NCBI RefSeq assembly: GCF_036924515.1
Contig: NZ_JAZHRR010000001.1
Location: forward strand, 3,195,001-3,259,000
Length of the DNA stretch: 64,000 nucleotides
Reading direction: 5' to 3'
Source of the DNA: Bradyrhizobium sp. AZCC 1610
Lineage (GTDB): Bacteria > Pseudomonadota > Alphaproteobacteria > Rhizobiales > Xanthobacteraceae
The notes under the pieces were generated by a model. It was not told where the DNA came from, searched no databases, and was given only the letters and a program-made list of their open reading frames with translations. This document shows, piece by piece, positions 25,484 through 35,249 of the stretch; positions within the stretch are counted from its first letter, which is position 1, and the number at the start of each line of letters is the position of its first letter. The translations under genes and the position numbers were made by a program.

Positions 25484-26086
25484 TCAAAACGGCTTGCTCA
25501 TAAATCTCGATCCCTTCAGCCCATAGCGCCATGGCAGATCGACTGCTTTTGTAATGCCGATCCGCACGCCGGCGACGATTTCGGGTTTGCTGATACGCGC
25601 ATGCAACGCGAACGGAGGAGCGTCAAGCGGCAGTTCGCTATGTTTGACGGTGATGCCGAGCGCCTCGCAGAGCTTGCCAGGCCCCGAACACAGCGCGCGC
25701 TCCTCCTGCAGGCCGCGGCGGCGGCGCATCGCTTCTATGCCGTGGGTCGGCTGCAGGGCGCGGATCAGCACGGCGCTGGCCGAGCCTTCCGCCTCGCAGA
25801 CGAAATTCACGCACCAGTGGATGCCGTAGGAACGGTAGACGTAGGCAAAACCCGGCGGGCCGAACATCACCCGGTTGCGCGGCGTGGGGCCGCGAAACGA
25901 GTGCGCGGCCGGGTCCAGATGGTGATAGGCCTCGACCTCGACGATGATGCCGCCGACGCCATCGACCAGGAGCGTCGCCCCGATCAGGTCGGGCGCGACC
26001 TCATGCACGCTGCGGTCGAAAAATGAGCGCTTCAGCAGCTTGCCGAGGGGCGGGAGCGTACCGGCCGGTTTTGAGATTTGAACCAT
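25484..26086 (-). CDS. mpg: DNA-3-methyladenine glycosylase (AAG/MPG family)
   Basis: A 200-residue protein of normal family length. Family features: [20 protein letters not shown] with the catalytic-site Glu, [40 protein letters not shown] and [20 protein letters not shown]. It excises alkylated purines such as 3-methyladenine (known). The C-terminus is [13 protein letters not shown] diverged fragment of a similar gene lies 4.1 kb downstream on the same strand, at the other end of the accessory island. lipA is divergent. Confidence 0.93.
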   Translation of the reverse strand: MVQISKPAGTLPPLGKLLKRSFFDRSVHEVAPDLIGATLLVDGVGGIIVEVEAYHHLDPAAHSFRGPTPRNRVMFGPPGFAYVYRSYGIHWCVNFVCEAEGSASAVLIRALQPTHGIEAMRRRRGLQEERALCSGPGKLCEALGITVKHSELPLDAPPFALHARISKPEIVAGVRIGITKAVDLPWRYGLKGSRFMSKPF

Positions 26087-26217
26087 TCGAGGTGAGAATC
26101 AGAGGAACAGCGGGAGAACCTGTCGAAATAGTTACATGTTCCCCGGGGTTTTCGCGAGCCGGGTTGCAGGCACCTGATATACGGATTACGTAGGGATTCC
26201 GGCCTTCTGGACGAACC

Positions 26218-27177
26218 ATGGTCACCATCGTCGACACGCTTTCCACCACGCCCTTGCGCCCGCGTCACCCTGAAAAGGTGAACCGGCCGGATGCGCTGTC
26301 GCCGCCGAAGCCGGACTGGATCAGGGTGCGCGCGCCGAACACGCGCGGCTACGCCGACACCCGCAAGATCGTGAAAGAGAACGGCCTCGTCACGGTGTGC
26401 GAGGAGGCCGGCTGCCCGAATATCGGCGAGTGCTGGGACAAGAAGCACGCCACCTTCATGATCATGGGGGACACCTGCACGCGGGCCTGCGCGTTCTGCA
26501 ACGTCAAGACCGGCATGCCGGGCGCGCTCGACGCCGCGGAGCCGGAACATGTCGCGGAGGCGACCTTCAAGCTTGGGCTCACCCATGTCGTGGTGACCTC
26601 GGTCGATCGCGACGATCTCGCCGACGGCGGCGCGGAGCATTTCGCGCAGACGATCCGCGCCATCCGCGCGCGTTGCCCGACCACGACCATCGAAATTCTC
26701 ACCCCCGACTTCCTGCGCAAGGAAGGCGCGCTGGAGGTGGTCGCGGCGGCCAAGCCCGACGTGTTCAACCACAATCTGGAAACCGTGCCGGCGCGCTATC
26801 TCAGCGTTCGCCCGGGCGCGCGCTATTTCCATTCGATCCGGCTGCTGCAGCGGGTCAAGGAAATCGATCCGACCATCTTCACCAAATCAGGCATCATGGT
26901 CGGCCTCGGCGAGGAGCGCCACGAGGTACTGCAGGTGATGGACGATCTGCGCTCGGCGGAGGTCGATTTCCTGACCATCGGGCAATATCTGCAGCCGACC
27001 CGCAAGCATCACGCCGTCATGCGCTACGTGACCCCGGATGAATTCGGAGGGTATGAGAAGGTCGCCTACACCAAGGGCTTTCTGATGGTGTCGGCGAGCC
27101 CCTTGACCCGCTCGTCGCACCACGCAGGCGAGGATTTTGCCAAGCTGCAAGCGGCGCGCCTCGCACGGGCCCGCTAG
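26218..27177 (+). CDS. lipA: Lipoyl synthase
   Basis: A 319-residue radical SAM enzyme. The auxiliary cluster cysteines are in [13 protein letters not shown] (Cys61, 66 and 72). The radical SAM triad is CTRACAFC (Cys87, 91 and 94). The C-terminal [10 protein letters not shown] supplies the conserved RSS serine ligand. It inserts two sulphurs into octanoyl groups on lipoate-dependent enzymes (known). No strong Shine-Dalgarno precedes the ATG. The next gene begins 15 bases downstream, so lipA heads an operon with the P-loop gene and coq10. Confidence 0.97.
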   Translation: MVTIVDTLSTTPLRPRHPEKVNRPDALSPPKPDWIRVRAPNTRGYADTRKIVKENGLVTVCEEAGCPNIGECWDKKHATFMIMGDTCTRACAFCNVKTGMPGALDAAEPEHVAEATFKLGLTHVVVTSVDRDDLADGGAEHFAQTIRAIRARCPTTTIEILTPDFLRKEGALEVVAAAKPDVFNHNLETVPARYLSVRPGARYFHSIRLLQRVKEIDPTIFTKSGIMVGLGEERHEVLQVMDDLRSAEVDFLTIGQYLQPTRKHHAVMRYVTPDEFGGYEKVAYTKGFLMVSASPLTRSSHHAGEDFAKLQAARLARAR

Positions 27178-27192
27178 CCTCGGATTGAACCA

Positions 27193-27732
27193 ATGCAACG
27201 CGTTCTTGTGATGGGATCGTCGGGGTCCGGCAAGTCGACATTCGCTCGACGGCTGTCGGAGATCACAGGCATTCCCTTCGTTTCGCTGGATGCGCTGTAC
27301 TGGAAACCCGGCTGGGTCGCCTCTGACAACGCCGAGTTCGGGCAGCGCGTCGCCGAGGTCGCACGCCAGCCGCAATGGGTCATGGACGGTAACTTCACCA
27401 GCAGCGGCGCGGGTGAACTGCGCCGTCATTCCAGCGACACCGTGATCTGGTTCGACCTGCCGCGCTGGAGCTGCATGTTCGGCATCATGAAGCGGATCGC
27501 CGGCAGCTATGGCAAGGTCCGCCCGGAAATGGCCGCAGGCTGTCCGGAGAAAATCGATTTCGAGTTCCTTCGCTATGTCTGGACCTATCGGCGGCAACAG
27601 CGGCCGAAACTCCTGGACTATTTTCAGGGGCTGCGTGCCGATCAATCGCTGGTCTGCTTCACCGACCGGGCGCAGGCGAACGACTATCTGAAGGAAATCG
27701 CGCTCAAGCAGAACCGGGCGAGTGTCCACTGA
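27193..27732 (+). CDS. P-loop NTPase, topology-modulation/adenylate-kinase-like protein
   Basis: A 179-residue protein with Walker A VLVMGSSGSGKSTFARRLSE at the N-terminus and a lid-like region RHSSDTVIWFDLPRWSCMFG, as in FlaR/topology-modulation proteins of the nucleoside kinase fold. These are usually annotated as AAA or DNA topology modulation proteins; a kinase role is inferred from the fold. It lies between lipA and coq10, and its stop overlaps the coq10 ATG by one base. Confidence 0.75.
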   Translation: MQRVLVMGSSGSGKSTFARRLSEITGIPFVSLDALYWKPGWVASDNAEFGQRVAEVARQPQWVMDGNFTSSGAGELRRHSSDTVIWFDLPRWSCMFGIMKRIAGSYGKVRPEMAAGCPEKIDFEFLRYVWTYRRQQRPKLLDYFQGLRADQSLVCFTDRAQANDYLKEIALKQNRASVH

Positions 27733-28211
27733 TGCCGCACTTTTCCAGCAAGCGCCGGGCTCATCATAGCGCGTCGCAGATGTTCGATCTGGTCGCCGAC
27801 GTCGAGCGCTATCCGGAATTCGTGCCGTTGTGCCAGTCGCTGAGGATACGTCAGCGCACGTCGAGGGGAGACGGCACTGAAATCGTCGTCGCCGACATGA
27901 CCGTGTCGTTCAAGCTGGTGCGGGAAACCTTCACCAGCCGGGTGACGCTGGACCGGCCCAACCTGAAGATCATGGTCGAATATCTGAAGGGCCCGTTCAG
28001 CAACCTCGAAAACCGCTGGACGTTCGAGCCGAAATCCGAAACCGACTGCGATGTCGGGTTCTTCCTGTCCTACGAATTCAGAAGCCGGATGCTGGCGATG
28101 CTGATGGGAACGATGTTCGACACCGCGTTCCAGCGTTTTGCTGCCGCGTTCGAAAAGCGGGCGAACGCGGTTTACGGCAAGCCGGGGGCAGGGCCGGCGA
28201 AAACCGGCTAG
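27732..28211 (+). CDS. COQ10/RatA-type START-domain ubiquinone-binding protein
   Basis: A 159-residue SRPBCC protein. It starts MPHFSSKRRAHHSASQMFDL, with the family segments VADVERYPEFVPLCQSLRIR, ADMTVSFKLVRETFTSRVTL and PFSNLENRWTFEPKS. Coq10 proteins bind ubiquinone and support respiration; the related RatA toxin acts on ribosomes in E. coli (known). In alphaproteobacteria the lipA neighbour is normally the Coq10 type. It is translationally coupled to the P-loop gene. Confidence 0.85.
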   Translation: MPHFSSKRRAHHSASQMFDLVADVERYPEFVPLCQSLRIRQRTSRGDGTEIVVADMTVSFKLVRETFTSRVTLDRPNLKIMVEYLKGPFSNLENRWTFEPKSETDCDVGFFLSYEFRSRMLAMLMGTMFDTAFQRFAAAFEKRANAVYGKPGAGPAKTG

Positions 28212-28288
28212 ACGTCCGCGAGGTCGGCGCGGTCGGCCGAGCAACTCACCACTCCAACGAATCCTCCAACAATGACGGAAGCCCAGAG

Positions 28289-29212
28289 ATGACGAGATTC
28301 GAACGCGTCGGCTTTATCGGCCTCGGCGGAATGGGACGAGGGTTGGTGAAGAATCTCGTCGCCAAGGGCGTGGCGGTTACCGCCTACGACCTCAATCCCG
28401 CCGCTGTGGCGGTTGCCAAGTCACTTGGTGCGACGGCCGCCGGCAGTCTCCAGGAGATTCGCGATAGCTGCCGTATCATCATGATTTGCGTCAATGAAGC
28501 CGAGGATGTCGAGGCGTTGTTGACCTCTGGCGATGGATTGCTGACCGGTCCGGCGCCGGGGTTCATCATCGTGGACCACACCACCGGCAGCCCGCAAATG
28601 GTCGCGAAGCTGGACCGCATGGTGCGTGCGGCCGGCGGGCGCTACGCCGAGGCGCCGATGACGCGGACTCCGAAACACGCCGATATCGGCAAGGTCAACG
28701 TGCTGTTCGGCGGCGAGCGCGACCTTCTCGACGACCTCAGGCCCTATTTCGAGCTCTATGCCGAAAACATCTTCCACATCGGCCCGCTGGGGCACGCCAT
28801 CCGCCTCAAGCTCATTCACAACTACATCGCCTTCGCCAATGTGGCGGCGTGGTGCGAGGGGTTTGCGCTTGCTGCAAAGGACGGGCTCGATCTTTCCCAG
28901 GTGATCGGCATCATCTCGGCCGCCGGCGCCAAGAGCGGCATGCTCGATCTCTATGGCCAGGCCACGCTTGATGGCGACTTCACTCCGTTGATGTCGCTGG
29001 CGAACGCCCGCAAGGACGTCCGCTACTATGCGCGCTGGCTGGAGGAGGCGGGCTTGCCAGGGTTCATGGCGGAGGCCGTGCACCAGACCTACCGGCAGGC
29101 GGCGCTGCTGGGGCACGACGGCGAGTCCTGCACCGCCGTCATCAAGGCCTATGAAGCCGTCACCGGCGTAGATGCGCGGATAGCACCGAAAGACCAACTA
29201 CAAGGAAAATGA
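28289..29212 (+). CDS. Beta-hydroxyacid dehydrogenase (3-hydroxyisobutyrate dehydrogenase family)
   Basis: A 307-residue protein. The Rossmann motif is VGFIGLGGMGRGLVKNLVAK, the substrate motif is DHTTGSPQ, and the catalytic lysine lies in HAIRLKLIHNYIAFANVAAW. Family members oxidise 3-hydroxyisobutyrate, tartronate semialdehyde or similar acids with NAD(P). The TPP enzyme 100 bases downstream suggests a short 2-oxoacid/semialdehyde pathway, for example glyoxylate carboligase plus tartronate-semialdehyde reductase (inference only). Confidence 0.85.
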   Translation: MTRFERVGFIGLGGMGRGLVKNLVAKGVAVTAYDLNPAAVAVAKSLGATAAGSLQEIRDSCRIIMICVNEAEDVEALLTSGDGLLTGPAPGFIIVDHTTGSPQMVAKLDRMVRAAGGRYAEAPMTRTPKHADIGKVNVLFGGERDLLDDLRPYFELYAENIFHIGPLGHAIRLKLIHNYIAFANVAAWCEGFALAAKDGLDLSQVIGIISAAGAKSGMLDLYGQATLDGDFTPLMSLANARKDVRYYARWLEEAGLPGFMAEAVHQTYRQAALLGHDGESCTAVIKAYEAVTGVDARIAPKDQLQGK

Positions 29213-29314
29213 CCGGCGGGCATATCTGACCTTGCAGGAAAACCGGTTGCTGGTGCCGACGCCATTCATTAAGCCGGGTCCAAATCCGTGATCCCGTAAC
29301 CGAAGGATGAGGCG

Positions 29315-30988
29315 ATGGACGTAAATCTTCGAACTGGTGGACATATCCTGATCGAGCAACTGGCCTTGCACGGCGCCGACACCGTGTTCGGCGTGCCCGG
29401 CGAAAGCTTTCTCGCGGCGCTCGACGGCATGTATCAGAGCCAGCGCGTGCGTTTCATCAACGCCCGGCATGAAGGCGGTGCCGCCATGATGGCGGACGCC
29501 TACGGCAAGCTGACGGGCCGCCCGGGGATCGCGTTCGCCACGCGAGGCCCCGGCGCCACCAATGCGTCCGCCGGCGTTCATGTCGCGTTCCAGGACTCGA
29601 CGCCCATGATCCTTTTGCTGGGCCAGGTCGGGCGCGACATGATGGAGCGCGAAGCGTTTCAGGAAATCGACTATCGCCAGATGTTCGGGCCGATGTCGAA
29701 ATGGGTCGCCCAAATCGACGACGCGCGGCGGATTCCGGAGTTCATCTCGCGTGCCTTCTTCACCGCGACCTCGGGCCGACCCGGCCCGATCGTGCTGGCG
29801 CTGCCCGAGGATATGCTCACTGACACCGCCGAAGTGCCGGATGCGCCGCCCTACACGCCGCTTCCTATCGCGCCTGATGACGGCGCCCTGGGGCAGTTCC
29901 ATGCGCTGCTTTCGGAGGCAAAGAAGCCGTTCCTGATCGTCGGCGGCGGCGGATGGAGCGATCAGGCACGCCGCGATCTCGAGGCGTTTGCGTCAGCGCA
30001 TGAAGTGCCCGTCGGCGTCTCGTTCCGCTGCCAGGACTATTTCGATAATCTGCATCCCTGCTATGGCGGCCATGTCGGCATCGGTCTCGACGCAAAAATC
30101 GCCGAGCGGATCCGTAACAGCGATCTGGTGATCGCGCTTGGCGCGAGACTGGGGGAGGCCACGACATCCGGCTACACGATGTTCGATGTTCCGAAGCCAA
30201 GGCAGCCGCTGGTTCACGTCTATCCCGATCCCGAAGAGATCGGCCGCGTCTATTCGCCGACGCTCGGCGTGGTCGCGAGCAGCGCGGCCTTTGCGGCCGC
30301 GATCAAGCGGCTGGAGCCGAAGCATCGATCGCGCGCCGACTATGTCAAGGCGGCGCATGCCGACTATCTCGCATTTGCCGAGCCGACGCGCTCGCCGGGC
30401 GATGTGCAGCTCTCGCAGATCGTGCGTGGCTTGAGCGATCGCTTGCCCCATGACACGATCATCTGCAACGGCGCCGGCAATTATGCGGTCTGGGTGCATC
30501 GGTTCTGGCGCTATCGGCAATATCGCACCGAACTGGCGCCGACCTCGGGTTCGATGGGCTATGGCCTGCCCGCGGCCGTCGCCGCCAAGCTGCAGCATCC
30601 CGAACGCACCGTGATCGCGTTCGCCGGCGACGGCTGCTTCCAGATGACCGGACTGGAGTTCATGACGGCGGTCGAAAACCGGCTACCGCTGATTGTGATC
30701 GTCTGCAACAACGGTATGTACGGCACCATCCGGATGCATCAGGAGCGGACCTATCCTGGCCGTGTCTCCGGCACCGATCTGGCTAACCCGGACTTTGCCG
30801 CTTTGGCCCGTGCCTGTGGCGGCTTCGGCGCCCTTGTCGAGCGGACCGAAGACTTCGCGCGCGCTTTCGATGAAGCGGTAGCAAGCGGACTTCCGGCCAT
30901 CATCGAGCTTTCGGTCAGCCCGGAAGCATTGACGCCGGTAAGCTCCCTCAGCGAAACCCGCGCCAGGGCGTTGGCTGCGCAGGGCTGA
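29315..30988 (+). CDS. Thiamine-diphosphate-dependent enzyme, acetolactate-synthase-like
   Basis: A 557-residue protein with AAGGATGAGG before the start. The N-terminal TPP domain has the catalytic Glu in NARHEGGAAMMADAYGKLTG. The central domain contains DLVIALGARLGEATTSGYTM. The C-terminal TPP/Mg motif is FAGDGCFQMTGLEFMTAVEN ending VIVCNN. This is the fold of acetolactate synthase, glyoxylate carboligase and oxalyl-CoA decarboxylase; the exact substrate cannot be set. No small regulatory subunit gene is adjacent, so biosynthetic acetolactate synthase is unlikely. Confidence 0.85.
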   Translation: MDVNLRTGGHILIEQLALHGADTVFGVPGESFLAALDGMYQSQRVRFINARHEGGAAMMADAYGKLTGRPGIAFATRGPGATNASAGVHVAFQDSTPMILLLGQVGRDMMEREAFQEIDYRQMFGPMSKWVAQIDDARRIPEFISRAFFTATSGRPGPIVLALPEDMLTDTAEVPDAPPYTPLPIAPDDGALGQFHALLSEAKKPFLIVGGGGWSDQARRDLEAFASAHEVPVGVSFRCQDYFDNLHPCYGGHVGIGLDAKIAERIRNSDLVIALGARLGEATTSGYTMFDVPKPRQPLVHVYPDPEEIGRVYSPTLGVVASSAAFAAAIKRLEPKHRSRADYVKAAHADYLAFAEPTRSPGDVQLSQIVRGLSDRLPHDTIICNGAGNYAVWVHRFWRYRQYRTELAPTSGSMGYGLPAAVAAKLQHPERTVIAFAGDGCFQMTGLEFMTAVENRLPLIVIVCNNGMYGTIRMHQERTYPGRVSGTDLANPDFAALARACGGFGALVERTEDFARAFDEAVASGLPAIIELSVSPEALTPVSSLSETRARALAAQG

Positions 30989-30996
30989 TACTGGCT

Positions 30997-31599
30997 TTAG
31001 GTTCGTGCCGGCCGGCGTCGCTTGACGGCGCTGCGCCGTGGCGTGCGCGCCACCCGTGGACGCAGCCGGCTCATGGTCTGGCGTCGCGGCTTGACCGGTG
31101 GCTGCGGTCCCCGCGCCAGTTCCATCAACATGCGCAGCGCTTCCACCACGGAGCGCTGGCGCACGGTGGTGCGGCCAATGGCTCCAAAACGGAATTCGCG
31201 GTGGAGTATTTTTCCGTCGCGCGAGGCGACCGCGAAATGAACCAGGCCGACCGGCTTGCCCGGCGTGGCACCGCCGGGGCCAGCAATGCCGGTAATGGAT
31301 ACTGCGAGATCGACACCGGCTTTTTCCAGGGCGCCGATTGCCATCGCGGTCGCAGTTTCCTTGCTGACCGCACCAAAGGTCGTAAGCGTCGAAGCCTTGA
31401 CGCCGAGCATGGCGCGCTTGGCATCGTTGGAATAGGTGACGAAGCCGCGGTCGATCACGTCTGACGAGCCGGGGATGTCAGTGAGCGCGCCGGCAACCAG
31501 ACCGCCCGTACAGGACTCCGCCGTGGCGATCGTCAGCTTGCGCATCCGGCATAGATCGAGCAGCGAGCGGGAGAGGGCGCGGGCGTCGCTGCCGCTCAT
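30997..31599 (-). CDS. CinA C-terminal domain protein (nicotinamide-nucleotide amidase family)
   Basis: The ATG at 31599 gives MSGSDARALSRSLLDLCRMR; the frame is open upstream but overlaps ispDF. Family motifs are TIATAESCTGGLVAGALTDI, VSKETATAMAIGALEKAGVD, SITGIAGPGGATPGKPVGLV and RQRSVVEALRMLM. Members deamidate nicotinamide mononucleotide (PncC activity, known for E. coli). The last 35 residues are an extra Arg/Pro-rich tail (KPRRQTMSRLRPRVARTPRR) not part of the core domain. It starts one base after the ispDF stop, so the two are one operon. Confidence 0.9.
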   Translation of the reverse strand: MSGSDARALSRSLLDLCRMRKLTIATAESCTGGLVAGALTDIPGSSDVIDRGFVTYSNDAKRAMLGVKASTLTTFGAVSKETATAMAIGALEKAGVDLAVSITGIAGPGGATPGKPVGLVHFAVASRDGKILHREFRFGAIGRTTVRQRSVVEALRMLMELARGPQPPVKPRRQTMSRLRPRVARTPRRSAVKRRRPART

Positions 31600-31600
31600 G

Positions 31601-32782
31601 CTATTCGCCCCAGGGGAGACGGATGGTGGCGCTCGCGGTGGCGGCGATGCCTTCCTCGCGGCCAGTAAAGCCGAGTCGTTCGCTGGTGGTCGCCTTGACC
31701 GCAACGCGAGAGATGTTCAGCCCCGCAATCTCGGCGATGCGGGCGCGCATGGTATCGCGCAGCGGCCCGATCTTCGGGCGTTCGCAGATCATCGTGACTT
31801 CGAGATTGGCGATCCGGCCGCCGCGCGCGGTGACGCGCTCGACGGCATATTTGAGGAACTTGTCGGACGCGGCGCCCTTCCATTGCGGGTCGCTCGGCGG
31901 AAAGTGCGAACCGATATCGCCGTCCGCCAGCGCGCCGAGAATGGCGTCGACCAGGGCATGCAGGCCGACGTCGCCGTCGGAATGGGCGAGAAAACCTTTG
32001 GTGTGCGGCACTCGTACGCCGCAGAGCATCAGATGATCGCCGTCGCCGAAGGCGTGCACGTCGTAGCCGGTGCCAGTCCTGATGTCGCCGAGCTGGGCAG
32101 CGAGGCGAGCTTCCTCGCGGATGAAATCCTCTGGCGTCGTCAGTTTCATGTTCGCAGGATCGCCTTCAAAGGTCGCTACCGTCAATCCCGCCCATTCGGC
32201 GAGCGCCGCATCGTCGGTGAAATCGCTGCGGCCGTCGCGCGCGGCGCGGCGATGGGCATCGAGAATCACATCGAAGCGAAACGCCTGCGGCGTTTGCGCG
32301 ATTCGTAGCCGTGCGCGTTCGGGCGTCGCCTCGACGTTGCCGGTATCGCCAATCTGCTTGATCGTGTCTGTGACCGGGATCGCAGGGACTGCCGCGCCGG
32401 TGCGGCCGGCGGCGTCGATCGCGCGCGAAATCACCGCAGGCGTTACGAAGGGCCGTGCGGCGTCGTGGATCAGGACGATGTCAGGCTTCTCGGCGGCCAG
32501 CGCTTCGAGGCCGGCATGCACCGAAGCCTGACGCGTCGCGCCGCCTTTGGTGGGCGGCTGGTGACGTAGTCCCGCGACAGCCTCGTTGAAGATCGCGGCG
32601 TCATCGGGATTCACCACCGGCTGCACGGCGAACACGTCCGGATGCCGACAGAACGCCTCCATGGCGCGGAAGATCACGGTCTGCCCGCCGATCTCGCGAT
32701 ATTGCTTGGGTCCGCCGGCGCCGGCGCGAAGCCCGCGTCCGGCTGCGACGAGGATGGCTGCGGTACGCTCAGGTCTGGGCAT
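31601..32782 (-). CDS. ispDF: Bifunctional MEP-cytidylyltransferase / MECDP synthase
   Basis: A 393-residue fusion. The IspD part (1-230) has [31 protein letters not shown] and [11 protein letters not shown]. The IspF part (235-393) has [56 protein letters not shown] and the closing [20 protein letters not shown]. It catalyses steps three and five of the MEP isoprenoid pathway (known). The fusion is typical of alphaproteobacteria. It is followed without a gap by the CinA-domain gene and is divergent from dusB. Confidence 0.95.
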   Translation of the reverse strand: MPRPERTAAILVAAGRGLRAGAGGPKQYREIGGQTVIFRAMEAFCRHPDVFAVQPVVNPDDAAIFNEAVAGLRHQPPTKGGATRQASVHAGLEALAAEKPDIVLIHDAARPFVTPAVISRAIDAAGRTGAAVPAIPVTDTIKQIGDTGNVEATPERARLRIAQTPQAFRFDVILDAHRRAARDGRSDFTDDAALAEWAGLTVATFEGDPANMKLTTPEDFIREEARLAAQLGDIRTGTGYDVHAFGDGDHLMLCGVRVPHTKGFLAHSDGDVGLHALVDAILGALADGDIGSHFPPSDPQWKGAASDKFLKYAVERVTARGGRIANLEVTMICERPKIGPLRDTMRARIAEIAGLNISRVAVKATTSERLGFTGREEGIAATASATIRLPWGE

Positions 32783-32960
32783 CGGGACTCAAATACGGAA
32801 CGAATCAGGGATGAGGAGGGGCGTCGGGCGCACTGGCGCACAGCCCTTACCATGCCGAATACGGAAAAACAGAGCGATTCCCACTAGCTGTGGGAAAAGC
32901 GGTTTTTGTTGCAGTGCACTTGCACAAATGATAGATCTGTCTAAAGTGTAGGCAAGAAGC

Positions 32961-32990
32961 TTGACTGCCCAAGATTTGTGCTCACAATAT
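32961..32990 (+). promoter_or_regulatory. Putative sigma-70-type promoter of dusB-ntrBC
   Basis: TTGACT (32961-32966) and CAATAT (32985-32990) are separated by 18 bases and lie 46 bases before the dusB GTG. It is the best -35/-10 pair in the 250-bp region shared with ispDF. Predicted from consensus only. Confidence 0.5.
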
Positions 32991-33036
32991 GCGTCGACGG
33001 TTGCAATGAAGCCGCCGCCCCAACCATGAGAATGCC

Positions 33037-34071
33037 GTGACCGGCCCGGAAAGTTCACGCTCTAAGCCGTTGAAAATAGGCGAAATTGTTGTCGCCAACC
33101 GGGTTCTCCTGGCGCCGATGTCCGGCGTCACTGATGCTCCCTTTCGACGTCTTGCCGCCACGCTCGGCGCCGGGCTGGTCGTCTCAGAGATGACCGCCAG
33201 CGATGAACTCGTGCACGGCAGGCCGATGTCGCTTCTGCGCTGCGAGACAGCCGGTGTCGGACCGCACGTCGTTCAGCTCGCGGGCTGCGAGGCGCATTGG
33301 ATGGCGGAGGGCGCAAGGGTTGCGGAAGCGGCCGGCGCCGACATCATCGATATCAACATGGGTTGTCCGGCGCGTCATGTCACCGGCGGTCAATCCGGCT
33401 CGGCGCTGATGCGCGATCTCGATCATGCACTCAAGCTGATCGAAGCCACGATTGCGGCGGTGAAAGTGCCGGTGACGCTGAAGATGCGACTCGGCTGGGA
33501 CGATCGCTCGCTCAACGCGCCCGAACTGGCGCGCCGCGCAGAGCAGGCCGGCGTGCAGATGATTACCGTGCACGGACGGACGCGCTGCCAGTTTTACAAG
33601 GGCGAGGCTGATTGGACCGCGGTGTGCGCGGTCAAGAATGCGATTTCGGTACCGCTCGTCGTCAACGGCGATATCACCACGTTCGAGAAGGCGGTGCAGG
33701 CGCTCGAAACCTCCGGCGCCGATGCTGTCATGATCGGGCGCGGCGCGCAGGGCCAGCCATGGTTGCCGGGGCAGATCGGACGCCGGCTCGAAACCGGAAA
33801 GGCCGAGACCGCGCCTGACCTCGCCGACCAGCTCAGCCACATCCGCGCGCTCTACGATGAAATCTGCCGCCATTACGGCCTGCGTATCGGACTGAAGCAC
33901 GCGCGAAAACATCTCGGCTGGGCGCTGGAGATCGCAGCCCAGTGCAGCCGCGCGCCGGCCGCGAAGCTCAAGCGCTGGAGGCAAGACATTCTGACGTCGG
34001 AGGATCCGCACCGGGTGCATCGATCGCTCCAGGACGCGTTCGACGATTTTGCATGGAGTGCTGCTGCATGA
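33037..34071 (+). CDS. dusB: tRNA-dihydrouridine synthase DusB (NifR3 family)
   Basis: A 344-residue flavoprotein starting at a GTG. Motifs are [20 protein letters not shown], the catalytic Cys in [45 protein letters not shown] and [14 protein letters not shown]. It reduces uridines in the tRNA D-loop with FMN/NADPH (known). The historical name nifR3 reflects its constant position before ntrB in rhizobia. Its stop overlaps the ntrB start by four bases. Confidence 0.95.
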   Translation: MTGPESSRSKPLKIGEIVVANRVLLAPMSGVTDAPFRRLAATLGAGLVVSEMTASDELVHGRPMSLLRCETAGVGPHVVQLAGCEAHWMAEGARVAEAAGADIIDINMGCPARHVTGGQSGSALMRDLDHALKLIEATIAAVKVPVTLKMRLGWDDRSLNAPELARRAEQAGVQMITVHGRTRCQFYKGEADWTAVCAVKNAISVPLVVNGDITTFEKAVQALETSGADAVMIGRGAQGQPWLPGQIGRRLETGKAETAPDLADQLSHIRALYDEICRHYGLRIGLKHARKHLGWALEIAAQCSRAPAAKLKRWRQDILTSEDPHRVHRSLQDAFDDFAWSAAA

Positions 34072-35243
34072 CGTCAGCCGCAGAACATCGCCGACCGGTG
34101 CCCACCGACAGCGAGGCCATCCTCAACGCGCTGCCCAATCCGGTGCTTTTGGTGGCGCCCGACGGCCGCATCGTCGACGCCAATATAGCCGCCGAATCCT
34201 TCTTCGAAATCTCGACGCAATTCCTGCGCCGGCAGTCGCTGAAGGAGCTGGTGCCGTTCGGCAGTCCGCTGCTGGCGCTGATCGACCAGGTGCGCTCGAG
34301 CGGCTCGCCGGTCAACGAATACAAGGTCGACCTCGGTACGCCCCGCATCGGCGGTGATCGCCAGGTCGATCTTCACGTCGCCCCGCTCACCGAACGGCCC
34401 GGCCACATCGTCGTGATGCTGCAGGAGCGCACCATCGCCGACAAGATGGACCGGCAACTGACGCATCGGAGCGCGGCGCGTTCGGTGATCGCGCTGGCCG
34501 CGATGCTGGCGCACGAGATCAAGAACCCGCTGTCCGGCATCCGCGGCGCTGCGCAACTGCTCGAGCAGCAGGCCTCATCTGAAGACCGCATGCTGACGCG
34601 GTTGATCTGCGACGAGGCCGACCGCATTGTCACCCTGGTCGACCGCATGGAAGTGTTCGGCGACGACCGGCCGGTGGCGCGTGGAGCCGTCAACATCCAC
34701 TCCGTGCTCGATCACGTCAAACGGCTGGCGCAGTCGGGCTTTGCTCGCAACATCCGCTTCATCGAGGACTACGATCCGTCATTGCCGCCGGTGCTGGCCA
34801 ACCAGGACCAATTGATTCAGGTGTTCCTCAATCTGGTAAAGAACGCCGCCGAAGCGGTCGCCGATCTTGGCAGCGATGCGGAAATCCAGCTCACCACCGC
34901 GTTTCGTCCCGGCGTCCGCCTGTCGGTGCCGGGCAAGAAATCGCGGGTGTCGTTGCCGCTCGAATTCTGCGTCAAGGACAACGGCTCCGGCGTGCCGGAA
35001 GACCTGCTGCCGAACCTGTTCGATCCCTTCGTGACAACCAAGCAAACCGGCAGCGGGCTCGGGCTGGCGCTGGTTGCCAAGATCGTCGGCGATCACGGCG
35101 GCATCATCGAATGCGAATCCCAGCCGCGCAAGACCACCTTTCGCGTGCTGCTGCCGATGTTTAGTCCCACCAAACAGTTCGACCAAAGCAACCGCGACGG
35201 CGTTCCGGGTACGCTGCCGCCTGCCTCTCAGGACGCAAGATGA
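34068..35243 (+). CDS. ntrB: Nitrogen regulation sensor kinase NtrB
   Basis: A 391-residue cytosolic kinase. The ATG at 34068 overlaps the dusB stop (ATGA). A PAS domain ([20 protein letters not shown]) precedes the H-box [20 protein letters not shown]. The N box is [13 protein letters not shown], and the G boxes are [10 protein letters not shown] and [12 protein letters not shown]. Through PII proteins NtrB phosphorylates or dephosphorylates NtrC according to nitrogen status (known). ntrC begins six bases downstream. Confidence 0.96.
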   Translation: MTSAAEHRRPVPTDSEAILNALPNPVLLVAPDGRIVDANIAAESFFEISTQFLRRQSLKELVPFGSPLLALIDQVRSSGSPVNEYKVDLGTPRIGGDRQVDLHVAPLTERPGHIVVMLQERTIADKMDRQLTHRSAARSVIALAAMLAHEIKNPLSGIRGAAQLLEQQASSEDRMLTRLICDEADRIVTLVDRMEVFGDDRPVARGAVNIHSVLDHVKRLAQSGFARNIRFIEDYDPSLPPVLANQDQLIQVFLNLVKNAAEAVADLGSDAEIQLTTAFRPGVRLSVPGKKSRVSLPLEFCVKDNGSGVPEDLLPNLFDPFVTTKQTGSGLGLALVAKIVGDHGGIIECESQPRKTTFRVLLPMFSPTKQFDQSNRDGVPGTLPPASQDAR

Positions 35244-35249
35244 GGAACC

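Noticed and set aside
25226..26026. 266-codon plus-strand ORF over the repeats and mpg
   Set aside because: It is antisense to mpg and includes palindromic repeats; mpg itself is certain.
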